A stretch of 10,941 nt of DNA from Flavobacterium psychrophilum. Its GTDB lineage: Bacteria; Bacteroidota; Bacteroidia; Flavobacteriales; Flavobacteriaceae. Below the pieces are notes generated by a model. The model searched no databases. It saw nothing but the letters and a program-made list of their open reading frames with translations, and was not told the DNA's origin. Below, piece by piece: positions 1 through 6,305 of this stretch. The translations under genes were made by a program, and so were the position numbers. Numbering within the stretch: position 1 is the stretch's first letter; the number at the start of each line of letters is the position of its first letter. The DNA is taken from assembly GCA_945866505.1 (NCBI GenBank), contig CAMBHH010000117.1:1-10941 (forward strand). The letters are read 5' to 3'.

Positions 1-209
1 AGCTTTTTTGTAATGAAACTTTTTATTAGTTCGGAATAGTACTTGCGAATAGGTGTCAGCGGTTTTTTAAACTCTATTTCATAAATTGGGGTAGCAATAG
101 GATATTCTTTTTTCAATTTTTGTATATCCTCATTAAATTGTAAATCTGTTCTGTTGTCTTTTGAAACAGGTTTTACATAGATTAGATCATTAATAATATC
201 TTTATACAT
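1..209 (-). CDS. Hypothetical protein, 3'-truncated by the window edge (element cargo)
   Basis: An open frame starts with ATG at 209-207 and stays open to the window edge (69 complete codons). It begins two bases after the integrase stop codon (TAG at 214-212), so it is probably co-transcribed and translationally coupled with the integrase. The visible part begins MYKDIINDLIYVKP and is rich in Lys, Ile and Tyr, with a charged, probably helical stretch at residues 25-35 and another at 50-69. There is no signal peptide or membrane segment. I do not recognise the family. Upstream codons are also open inside the integrase, but the ATG is the most economical start. The tight spacing and its place behind an integrase suggest a gene of the mobile element. 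That it is a real gene rests on the open frame and the spacing only. Confidence 0.55.
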   Translation of the reverse strand, partial: MYKDIINDLIYVKPVSKDNRTDLQFNEDIQKLKKEYPIATPIYEIEFKKPLTPIRKYYSELIKSFITKK

Positions 210-211
210 AA

Positions 212-1306
212 CTAGAAGTCTAAGTGAATTTTGTTTGCTGCAACTTGTTTTTTCTCGTCTATGATTTTGGCATAGATTTGAGTAGTCTTTAATTCTTTAT
301 GCCCCAACATTTTTGATACTGTGTAAATATCTGTTCCCAATGTTAATTGTAAAGTGGCATAAGTATGTCTGGCACAATGAAAGGTAATGTCTTTGTGAAT
401 ACCCGCTTTGTAAACCCATTGCTGTAATTTTAAATTTGACCAAGCACTGTAATTAAGAGCATCAAATATTATATCATCAGGATTTGTACGTTCTCCTAAT
501 AAATTTACTGCTTGTTCTGATATAGGTTGTGTTTCTGCTCCTTTGGTTTTCTTTTGTCGGAACCTTATGTAATGCCCATAATCATTTGAGTGTTGAATTT
601 CAGACCATTTCATTTTTTCGATATCAGACCAACGTAATCCAGTAAGTGCTGAAAAAATAAATGCTTTCTTTAGTTCTGGTAATTCACAATCAACGTGTAC
701 TAACTTTTGTAATTCTTCCAAAGTTAAAAACTCTCGCTGAGGTTCTCCTTGACTAAATCCATCAACACCTTCACTAGGATTAGATTTTAGAATACCATCT
801 TTTACAGCTTGTTTTAAAGCTGCTTTAAATTTATTAAAATAAGAATATTTAGTATTTTGAGATAGTTTCTTCTTGCTCTTGGATAACGCTTTTTGGCTCA
901 AATAGTCCTTGAAATTTTCAACGAATTTTCTATCTACATCTTGAAAGCTTATATCGGAGGGAATAAAGGTTTTAAAGTGTTTTATCATACCATCCCAATT
1001 ACCATAATTGCCATCACTGGTATTTCGGTCTTCAGATACTTTCAATAAGAATGTTGTAAAGCTGCCTTTTAATTTCTCGATATCGCCAAATCCAAAAGTA
1101 CCGTTTTGCATTTCCACCTGTCTCTGAGCTCGAATAGTTTCTGCCAACTCTTTGGTTTTCTTATTTACATCTTTTTCGGTTTTGGTTTTTGCTTCCGGGT
1201 TGAGGTAAAGACGTAAAAACTCGTTTTTTCTTTTTCCCTTGTGGTAATAGTCAAGATATAAACTAATGCTATTACCTTTTAATCTTTCTCGTAATGTGAC
1301 TTTCAT
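212..1306 (-). CDS. Tyrosine recombinase / site-specific integrase of a mobile element
   Basis: This 364-residue protein is a phage/ICE-type tyrosine recombinase that would catalyse integration and excision by strand exchange. Residues 1-80 look like the arm-type DNA-binding domain of Bacteroidota integrases (short beta strands rich in Lys/Arg, then an LNPEAKTKTEKD linker). Residues 85-190 are the SAM-like core-binding domain, and 195-364 the catalytic domain. The catalytic set is visible: Arg225 in TGLRWSD, a probable Lys253, His310 and Arg313 in HCARH, His336 in LGHKELKTT and the nucleophile Tyr345 in QIYAKI. Length and all catalytic residues are intact, so it is probably active. It starts 4 bases after the stop of the HTH gene, placing both in one unit, and is transcribed away from the mnmE junction into the element. 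Its proximity to the 3' end of mnmE suggests that this is its target. The closest subgroup (ICE, prophage or genomic island) cannot be told from the protein alone. Confidence 0.93.
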   Translation of the reverse strand: MKVTLRERLKGNSISLYLDYYHKGKRKNEFLRLYLNPEAKTKTEKDVNKKTKELAETIRAQRQVEMQNGTFGFGDIEKLKGSFTTFLLKVSEDRNTSDGNYGNWDGMIKHFKTFIPSDISFQDVDRKFVENFKDYLSQKALSKSKKKLSQNTKYSYFNKFKAALKQAVKDGILKSNPSEGVDGFSQGEPQREFLTLEELQKLVHVDCELPELKKAFIFSALTGLRWSDIEKMKWSEIQHSNDYGHYIRFRQKKTKGAETQPISEQAVNLLGERTNPDDIIFDALNYSAWSNLKLQQWVYKAGIHKDITFHCARHTYATLQLTLGTDIYTVSKMLGHKELKTTQIYAKIIDEKKQVAANKIHLDF

Positions 1307-1310
1307 ATTT

Positions 1311-1685
1311 TTAAGATTTAAAAAGGTTCTCTATTTGTGATTTCTGAATTATTTTCTTTCTGCCAAATTTGTGTATTTGCAGTTCTCCTCGTTTAACCAT
1401 TCTATTTATGGTCCATCTACTAACACCGATTAAGTCCGCAGTATCTTGAATAGATAAGTAGTTTTTTGATAAGAGGGAATTGGGATTGATCATATTGCTT
1501 ACTGGAGAGCCACAAATAATGTTTTGTTGCTCGATAAGAGTGTTTTTAATTTTCTCCTGTTTAGCTTTTAGTTTATAATCCCTAGAATTGCAAATAAGAC
1601 TGCAATATCTTGTAGTGGTTCTACGAGCGATGTACGACTTACCGCAATGGTTACAGATTTTTGGAATAGAAAGATTGCTGCTCAT
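1311..1685 (-). CDS. Zinc-finger plus excisionase/MerR-type HTH DNA-binding protein
   Basis: This is a 124-residue protein with two parts. The N-terminus has a likely zinc site, C11-x2-C14 and C28-x3-C32 (CNHCGK ... RYCSLIC), followed by a lysine-rich helix at about 35-55. The C-terminal part (76-123) is a winged helix of the excisionase/HTH_17 type: YLSIQDTADLIGVSRWTINR is the helix-turn-helix, and the RGELQIHKFGRKKII stretch is the wing. Small proteins of this kind sit beside integrases in many Bacteroidota elements and act as recombination directionality factors or regulators. Here the gene lies directly upstream of the integrase with a 4-bp gap, and its own upstream region carries phased repeats that may be its binding sites. 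Excisionase activity is inferred from fold and position. A purely transcriptional role is the main alternative. The start at 1685 (MSSNLSIPK) leaves the zinc site intact and is preceded by an A/T-rich leader. Confidence 0.8.
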   Translation of the reverse strand: MSSNLSIPKICNHCGKSYIARRTTTRYCSLICNSRDYKLKAKQEKIKNTLIEQQNIICGSPVSNMINPNSLLSKNYLSIQDTADLIGVSRWTINRMVKRGELQIHKFGRKKIIQKSQIENLFKS

Positions 1686-1700
1686 AAAATGTTGTATTAA

Positions 1701-1740
1701 GTTGCCTTATGTAGCGAAGTGTAGCAATATGTAGCACTAT
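1701..1740. repeat. Four 10-bp phased direct repeats (GTAGC type)
   Basis: Four consecutive 10-base units begin GTTGC, GTAGC, GTAGC and GTAGC at 1701, 1711, 1721 and 1731. The last three share TGTAGC with exact 10-bp spacing, about one helical turn, so protein bound to each unit would lie on the same face of the DNA. They are 16-55 bp upstream of the HTH gene start. The likely role is a binding array for the HTH protein (excisionase) or arm sites for the integrase, but this is inferred from position. Confidence 0.75.
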
Positions 1741-1766
1741 TTGTCCGCTTTATCTCATTAGTGTTT

Positions 1767-1795
1767 TTGGGCAACAAAAATGATACTTGGGCAAC
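1767..1795. repeat. Direct repeat TTGGGCAAC, two copies 20 bp apart
   Basis: TTGGGCAAC occurs at 1767-1775 and again at 1787-1795, exactly 20 bp apart (two helical turns). A partial GCAAC copy follows at 1833-1837, and an inverted GTTGC lies at 1701-1705. In a short A/T-rich spacer between an integrase operon and an att core, these fit arm-type integrase binding sites. Confidence 0.65.
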
Positions 1796-1802
1796 GATTA
1801 TA

Positions 1803-1846
1803 CAACAAATATAATTAAATAAAGGCAATTAAGCAACAAATAAAGG
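1803..1846. repeat. Short direct repeats CAACAAAT and AAATAAAGG
   Basis: CAACAAAT occurs at 1803-1810 and 1834-1841 (31 bp apart), and AAATAAAGG at 1817-1825 and 1838-1846 (21 bp apart). They may extend the arm-site region towards the mnmE end. The sequence is very A/T-rich, so chance repeats are possible. Confidence 0.35.
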
Positions 1847-1904
1847 AAAGTAAAAACGTGTAAAGTCAATAAAAACAAGTACTTAATAAAAAAGAGAAGT
1901 ATAA

Positions 1905-1922
1905 TTACTTTCCGATACAGAA
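1905..1922 (-). other. Probable attachment-site core at the mnmE 3' end
   Basis: Read on the minus strand, the last 18 bases of mnmE including the stop are TTCTGTATCGGAAAGTAA, encoding FCIGK-stop. As I recall it, the SGI1 attachment repeat at the 3' end of trmE in Salmonella is TTCTGTATTGGGAAGTAA, which would differ at only two positions. Much of that similarity follows from conservation of the FCIGK tail. The integrase, the HTH gene and the repeat-rich spacer lie immediately beyond this point, so this is the likely crossover region (attL or attR). The partner copy would be outside the window to the left. Confidence 0.6.
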
Positions 1923-3299
1923 ATTAGCAAAAATGTTCCCTAAAAGTTCATCATTTGTAACTTGCCCAGTAATCATTCCAAAATGATACAAAGCTTCTCG
2001 AATATCTAAAGCCATTAAATCACTGGAAAGATTAGTTTCTAGTCCATACTTGACTTTCTGGATTTCGTCCAAGGCTTTTAGCAAGGAATCATAATGACGC
2101 GTATTGGTCACAATAGTTTCGTTGTTCCTCAAAGCGCCCGTATTCACAAACGATAGCAACTGCTCTTTTAAGGCTTCAACACCAATATTTTCTTTAGCAG
2201 AAATTAAGTTGAGGTTAAGGATTTCAGATTTTAGATAATCAGCCTCTTTTGCAGAAAGCAAATCAGATTTGTTGCCAACAACCAATAAGGGTTTCAGAGG
2301 AAACTGATTCTTAATCTTTTCAATTTCGATTTGGTTCATTTGCAAACTGCCATCTGCCGATTGCAAGCTGCTATCCAATAAATAAATCACAACCTGAGCC
2401 TGTTCTATTTTTTCGAAGGTTTTACGTATGCCAATGCTTTCTATGTGGTCATCAGTCTCACGAATTCCTGCCGTGTCTATGAATCGAAAGCCAATACCGC
2501 CAATAACCAATTCGTCTTCAATAGTGTCGCGTGTGGTACCAGCAATATGCGAAACAATAGCGCGTTCTTCGTTCAACAAAGCATTTAAAAGTGTTGATTT
2601 CCCCACGTTGGGTTCGCCAACAATCGCCACAGGAATTCCATTTTTGATCACATTTCCTACTGCAAATGAATCTATCAAACGTTTTAAAACAAATTCAATT
2701 CGATGCAATAATTCGTGAAATTGGGTTCTGTCGGCAAACTCCACATCTTCTTCGGCAAAGTCCAGTTCGAGCTCGATAAGCGAAGCAAAGTTCAATAACT
2801 CTTCTCTTAGTTTGGCAATTTCGTTAGAGAAACCGCCACGCATTTGCTGCATCGCAATTTGATGGGAAGCTTCGTTATCCGAAGAAATTAAATCGGCAAC
2901 GGCTTCAGCTTGCGATAAATCTAGTTTTCCGTTTAAAAAAGCTCTCAGGGTGAATTCTCCAGGATTAGCCATTCGACATCCATGTCGGAGCAATAATTGT
3001 ATAATTTGTTGTTGAATATAAGTCGAACCGTGACAGGAAATTTCGATAGTATTTTCGCCCGTATAAGAATGAGGCCCTTTGAAAATCGAAACCAAAACCT
3101 CGTCCAAGGTTTTCTGATTGTCGAAAATATGACCCAAATGCAAAGTATGCGATTTTTGCAGTGTCAAATCTTTGTTTTTAATCGATTTGAACACAGAATT
3201 TCCAATAGTAATGGCTTCATTTCCAGAAATCCGAATAATGGCAATAGCTCCAGCGCCTGAAGGTGTAGCGAGAGCCACTATAGAATCGTTGTGTAACAT
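1905..3299 (-). CDS. mnmE: tRNA uridine-5-carboxymethylaminomethyl modification GTPase MnmE (TrmE)
   Basis: MnmE acts with MnmG to modify the wobble U34 of certain tRNAs, using 5,10-methylene-THF and GTP hydrolysis in the cytoplasm. With the start chosen here the protein has 464 residues, close to the 454 of E. coli. It begins MLHNDSIVALATPSGAGAIA, matching the usual N-terminus of the folate-binding domain (about 1-118). A helical domain follows, with an inserted G domain: G1 GEPNVGKS at 228-235, GTTRD at 254-258, DTAG at 275-278 and NKSD at 343-346. The protein ends in the conserved FCIGK, with the catalytic Cys at 461. The frame stays open to an upstream ATG at 3347, but those 16 codons contain a promoter box (3318-3325) and do not resemble the family, so 3299 is preferred. 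The gene is intact although it borders a mobile element, as expected when an island rebuilds the 3' end it targets. Confidence 0.97.
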   Translation of the reverse strand: MLHNDSIVALATPSGAGAIAIIRISGNEAITIGNSVFKSIKNKDLTLQKSHTLHLGHIFDNQKTLDEVLVSIFKGPHSYTGENTIEISCHGSTYIQQQIIQLLLRHGCRMANPGEFTLRAFLNGKLDLSQAEAVADLISSDNEASHQIAMQQMRGGFSNEIAKLREELLNFASLIELELDFAEEDVEFADRTQFHELLHRIEFVLKRLIDSFAVGNVIKNGIPVAIVGEPNVGKSTLLNALLNEERAIVSHIAGTTRDTIEDELVIGGIGFRFIDTAGIRETDDHIESIGIRKTFEKIEQAQVVIYLLDSSLQSADGSLQMNQIEIEKIKNQFPLKPLLVVGNKSDLLSAKEADYLKSEILNLNLISAKENIGVEALKEQLLSFVNTGALRNNETIVTNTRHYDSLLKALDEIQKVKYGLETNLSSDLMALDIREALYHFGMITGQVTNDELLGNIFANFCIGK

Positions 3300-3317
3300 A
3301 TTTTTTCGTCTTGCTTG

Positions 3318-3325
3318 CAAAGGTA
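3318..3325 (-). promoter_or_regulatory. Promoter -7 box for mnmE (TACCTTTG)
   Basis: On the minus strand TACCTTTG matches the Bacteroidota consensus TAnnTTTG exactly and ends 18 bases before the ATG at 3299. No good TTTG -33 element is seen at the standard 19-bp spacing. The box lies within the longer possible reading frame and so argues for the shorter MnmE. Confidence 0.6.
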
Positions 3326-3398
3326 CTAAATCTTGATAAGTTTCCATTTTAAAAAAAATTGAAGGCCTTAGTACTGGTAACTTATTCTTCTCAATCCT

Positions 3399-3406
3399 TA
3401 CATTTG
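3399..3406 (+). promoter_or_regulatory. Promoter -7 box for the MutS-like gene (TACATTTG)
   Basis: TACATTTG is an exact TAnnTTTG match, 17 bases before the ATG at 3424, implying a very short leader. No clear -33 TTTG is present at the right distance. It diverges from the mnmE box with about 73 bp between them. The leader before the ATG is A-rich (caataaaa), typical of genes in this phylum that lack Shine-Dalgarno sites. Confidence 0.55.
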
Positions 3407-3423
3407 TATATTATTCAATAAAA

Positions 3424-5196
3424 ATGGGAATATATAAATCTAGAAGTGTCAGCTATTCACAGGAATTAATTAAAACCAAAACCAAATACAATACAATCAG
3501 TTTGCTTCGATTGTTGAGTATTGTTCTATTTTTAGTTTTTGGTTTTTATCACATTAACGAAAGCAACTACTTGTTTTTGTCTCTTTCCATCTTTTTTCTT
3601 GTAGCATTTATAGTATTGATGCGGTTTCATACCAAGTTGCTTTTTCAAATAAAAAGGCTGGAAGCACTTATTTCCATTAATACGAACGAAATTGATTATT
3701 TAGAAGACAACAAACTGCCTTTTGAAAATGGGGAAGAGTATATTGATTTTCAACATCCTTATGGCTATGATTTAGATATTTTTGGAAATCATTCTTTATA
3801 TCAGAATTACAATAGAACCGCCACTTATATTGGCAAGAAAACATTAGCCGATCAATGCGTCCGATTGCTGCCGAATGAAGAAATCATTCGCAATCAGGAA
3901 GCAATTAAGGAATTGACCGCTAAATTAGATTGGCGTCAGGAGTTTTTGGCTTTGGCCAAAATAAGTAAGGACACCAAGGTAGACTATGAAACATTGTTGA
4001 AATGGAGTAAAAGCAACAGCACCCCATTATCAACGGCAAGTGTTGGGATTTCGATTTTTTCCCCGATCATTTTTCTGGGTTTTGCATTATCTTATTGGAT
4101 TACATCGAATCCTATTTATTTAAACTGCTTGAGTTTAATTTTTATTTTTAATTTGGGCTTTTTAGGTCGGTTTATGAAAAGAATGCAAGTTGAAATCGCC
4201 CATTCTTCCAATATCGACAAAATCATTTCACATTACGGATTGTTGCTTCAAAAGATTGAAAAGGAAGACTTCAACGCAAAGAAATTAATACAGATGCAAA
4301 ATAAGTTGACTTATCAAAAGGAAAAGGCCAGTGCTCATCTAAAGCAGTTAGCCAGTTTGTTTTCAAGTATGGATACGATTCAAAATTTAATAACAGGAGT
4401 GCTATTCAACGGAACATTTTTATACAATCTGCACATCTTTAAATCGTTGATAATATGGAAAAATCAACACGCAGCAGTACTAGAAGATTGGCTAAAAATA
4501 ATTGGCGAATTCGAAATGCTGAACAGTTTAGCAAATGTATCTTACAACAATCCTGATTTTGTTTTCCCAGAATTGAATACCAATTACGAAATTTCATTCT
4601 CGAATTTGAGTCATCCTTTACTATCTAAAAAAAGCAGGGTAGGCAATGACATAGATTTTCAACCCCAATCTTTTATGATTTTGACCGGTTCCAATATGTC
4701 GGGCAAGAGCACTTTTTTGAGAAGTTTGGGAATCAATATGGTCTTAACAGGAATGGGAGCAGCGGTTTGTGCTACAAAGGCCAATGTGCATCCAATGCCT
4801 GTTTTGGTTTCAATGCGACTCGCCGATTCTTTGTCGGATAGCGAATCGTATTTCTTTGCCGAAATCAAACGCCTCAAACAAATTATGGACGAACTGGAAT
4901 ACCAACCCGCCTTTGTTTTATTAGACGAAATTCTAAGAGGAACCAATTCTGATGATAAGCGAAACGGTACGATTGAAGTGATTAAAAAAGTGATTGCAAA
5001 AAGAGCCATTGGCGCTATTGCGACCCACGACATTGAAGTTTGTCTGACTACAAATGATTTTCCAGATATTCTTATCAACAAATGTTTTGAAGTCGAAATA
5101 AGAAACAATGACTTGCATTTCGACTTCATCTTGCGCGATGGCATTTGCAAAAATAAAAGCGCTACTTTCTTGATGCGAAAAATGGGCATTATTTAA
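3424..5196 (+). CDS. Membrane-anchored MutS-family ATPase
   Basis: This 590-residue protein has a MutS-type core and ATPase but appears bound to the membrane. Two hydrophobic segments lie near the N-terminus (about 27-43 and 48-66) and two more at about 206-226 and 231-250. Residues 115-145 (DLDIFGNHSLYQNYNRTATY) resemble the start of the MutS core/lever domain. The C-terminal ATPase is complete: HPLL at 397-400, Walker A GSNMSGKST at 422-430, a signature region near DSESYFFAE at 472-480, Walker B FVLLDEILRGTN at 497-508, and a switch His535 in ATHD. The N-terminal mismatch-binding domain of MutS1 (with the Phe-x-Glu motif) is absent, and there is no C-terminal Smr nuclease domain as in MutS2. 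It is therefore unlikely to be a classical mismatch sensor. Such paralogues are often annotated simply as MutS in flavobacteria, and their function is unknown to me. The gene is divergent from mnmE and seems to form its own transcription unit. Confidence 0.88.
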   Translation: MGIYKSRSVSYSQELIKTKTKYNTISLLRLLSIVLFLVFGFYHINESNYLFLSLSIFFLVAFIVLMRFHTKLLFQIKRLEALISINTNEIDYLEDNKLPFENGEEYIDFQHPYGYDLDIFGNHSLYQNYNRTATYIGKKTLADQCVRLLPNEEIIRNQEAIKELTAKLDWRQEFLALAKISKDTKVDYETLLKWSKSNSTPLSTASVGISIFSPIIFLGFALSYWITSNPIYLNCLSLIFIFNLGFLGRFMKRMQVEIAHSSNIDKIISHYGLLLQKIEKEDFNAKKLIQMQNKLTYQKEKASAHLKQLASLFSSMDTIQNLITGVLFNGTFLYNLHIFKSLIIWKNQHAAVLEDWLKIIGEFEMLNSLANVSYNNPDFVFPELNTNYEISFSNLSHPLLSKKSRVGNDIDFQPQSFMILTGSNMSGKSTFLRSLGINMVLTGMGAAVCATKANVHPMPVLVSMRLADSLSDSESYFFAEIKRLKQIMDELEYQPAFVLLDEILRGTNSDDKRNGTIEVIKKVIAKRAIGAIATHDIEVCLTTNDFPDILINKCFEVEIRNNDLHFDFILRDGICKNKSATFLMRKMGII

Positions 5197-5230
5197 CTTT
5201 TAAACTTTTAAACTCTTAAACCATTTTAAA
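5197..5230. repeat. 8-bp tandem array CTTTTAAA after the MutS-like gene
   Basis: The units CTTTTAAA, CTTTTAAA and CTCTTAAA at 5197, 5205 and 5213 are followed by a longer variant CCATTTTAAA at 5221-5230. The array starts on the base after the stop codon. It has no GC-rich stem, so it is not an obvious intrinsic terminator. Related arrays occur at 10361-10450. Confidence 0.7.
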
Positions 5231-5275
5231 CCTTTTTGTAGTATTAAAGTTGTCATAAACATCTTCTAATTTGCA

Positions 5276-5305
5276 TTGATATTTTCTATTTTTTGCTTAC
5301 CTTTA
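5276..5305 (+). promoter_or_regulatory. Promoter of the universal stress protein gene
   Basis: TTG at 5276-5278 and TACCTTTA at 5298-5305 are separated by exactly 19 bases, the standard Bacteroidota spacing. The -7 box departs from TAnnTTTG only in its last base. It lies 30 bases before the ATG at 5336, whose leader (attcacaacaa) is A-rich. Confidence 0.6.
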
Positions 5306-5335
5306 GGGTATAAAATCACTTAAAATTCACAACAA

Positions 5336-6166
5336 ATGAAAAAGATTTTGTTTCCCACAGATTTTTCCGATGCTGCAAACAATGCTTTTGTCCATGCTTT
5401 GGAATTTGCTAAAATAGTAAATGGAGAGCTGGTGTTATTGCACACGTTTGAACTTCCAGTGTATGACAACCAATTTTTTCTAGAAAATTATAATGTCTTG
5501 TTTGATTCGATTCAATTATCGCAATTTGACGTGTTTAAAGAGGAAATTCCAAAACTACATGCTATTGCAGAAAAGCTAAATCTCAATCATATAAAGATGA
5601 GTCATCGATTGATGGATGGTACTTTACTTTTTAATATCAAAAAAGCTATTGAAGAAGAAAAAATAGATTTTATTGTTATGGGAACTTCTGGAGCTACTGG
5701 TTGGGAAGCTTTTTTCTTGGGCACTAACACCGGTAATGTTTTGACTGCTGTCGACGTGCCTGTTTTGAGTGTTCCAGTGGATTCAGAATTCAAGAAAATA
5801 GAAATTATCGGATTTACTACCCGATATAGAGCTAAAGACAAAAATGCCCTTAAAGAAATGTTGAAAATTGCCAAAAAAACACACGCAATAGTAAAATGTT
5901 TATATGTAAAAACGAATGATTCGGATGTTTCAGACGCTACCATAAAACAATGGGAAGAAGAATTTGAAGGGGAACCGATTCGGTTTTCCATCATTCCAAG
6001 TGACGATGTGCAAGACACCATTTTAGATTTTGTTTTATTCAAAGACATTGATGTTTTGGCAATGCTTACTTACAAACGAAACTTTTTCGTAGAGTTATTT
6101 AAACCGAGTTTAACTCAGAAATTCTCTAACAGATTAGGTATCCCCGTTTTGGCAATGCACGGTTAA
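5336..6166 (+). CDS. Universal stress protein, tandem UspA domains
   Basis: This is a 276-residue cytoplasmic protein made of two Usp folds. The first (about 1-150) starts MKKILFPTDFSDAA, with the usual nucleotide-binding Asp of the PTDFS segment. Its ATP-binding loop region is GTSGATGWEAFFLGTNTGN (116-134), followed by VPVLSVP, which agrees with the G-x2-G-x9-G pattern of ATP-binding Usp proteins. The second (about 153-276) keeps the overall pattern, ending SNRLGIPVLAMHG, but its expected loop reads TYKRNFFVELFKPSLTQ and lacks the glycines, so it probably does not bind ATP. Proteins of this type respond to starvation, redox or membrane stress, but the exact role cannot be read from the sequence. 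The gene has its own promoter and is closed by a strong terminator, so it is likely monocistronic. Confidence 0.92.
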   Translation: MKKILFPTDFSDAANNAFVHALEFAKIVNGELVLLHTFELPVYDNQFFLENYNVLFDSIQLSQFDVFKEEIPKLHAIAEKLNLNHIKMSHRLMDGTLLFNIKKAIEEEKIDFIVMGTSGATGWEAFFLGTNTGNVLTAVDVPVLSVPVDSEFKKIEIIGFTTRYRAKDKNALKEMLKIAKKTHAIVKCLYVKTNDSDVSDATIKQWEEEFEGEPIRFSIIPSDDVQDTILDFVLFKDIDVLAMLTYKRNFFVELFKPSLTQKFSNRLGIPVLAMHG

Positions 6167-6183
6167 GACTATTTAACCATAAA

Positions 6184-6220
6184 AAAAAGCCACAATTTCA
6201 ATTGAAATTCGTGGCTTTTT
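6184..6220. terminator. Bidirectional intrinsic terminator between usp and dnaN
   Basis: AAAAAGCCAC (6184-6193) pairs with GTGGCTTTTT (6211-6220). Inside, AATTTC (6194-6199) pairs with GAAATT (6204-6209) around an AATT loop, leaving one bulged C at 6210. The A-tract on the left and T-tract on the right let it work on both strands, as suits the convergent genes usp (+) and dnaN (-). Confidence 0.9.
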
Positions 6221-6281
6221 AAATATAAAAGCATTTGGTTAGTTAGCTTTTTAAAATTGCCCAATAACTATATCGAGACTG

Positions 6282-6302
6282 AAATCTGAAATCTGCAATC
6301 TA
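6282..6302. repeat. 7-bp tandem repeat (AAATCTG type)
   Basis: The units AAATCTG, AAATCTG and CAATCTA are consecutive at 6282, 6289 and 6296, just beyond the 3' end of dnaN. Short arrays of this kind are familiar in flavobacterial intergenic DNA. No function is apparent. Confidence 0.5.
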
Positions 6303-6305
6303 AAA

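Noticed and set aside
1701..1846. CRISPR-like array in the spacer upstream of the HTH gene
   Set aside because: The repeats are only 5-10 bp with 10- or 20-bp spacing and no unique spacers or cas genes.
3300..3347. N-terminal extension of MnmE from an upstream ATG at 3347
   Set aside because: The 16 extra codons do not resemble the family, contain an exact TAnnTTTG box, and would place the start before the promoter.
3361..3371. Short AAGGCCTT palindrome in the mnmE/MutS-like divergent region
   Set aside because: Eight bases are too few to claim an operator without conservation data.
4659..5189. Long open frame (176 codons) antisense to the ATPase part of the MutS-like gene
   Set aside because: It is entirely within a well-supported gene on the other strand, has no recognisable protein features, and is best explained as a shadow of codon bias.
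5602..6048. Open frame (148 codons) antisense to the Usp gene
   Set aside because: It overlaps a clear Usp coding region and its translation has low-complexity Ser/Lys composition typical of antisense frames.
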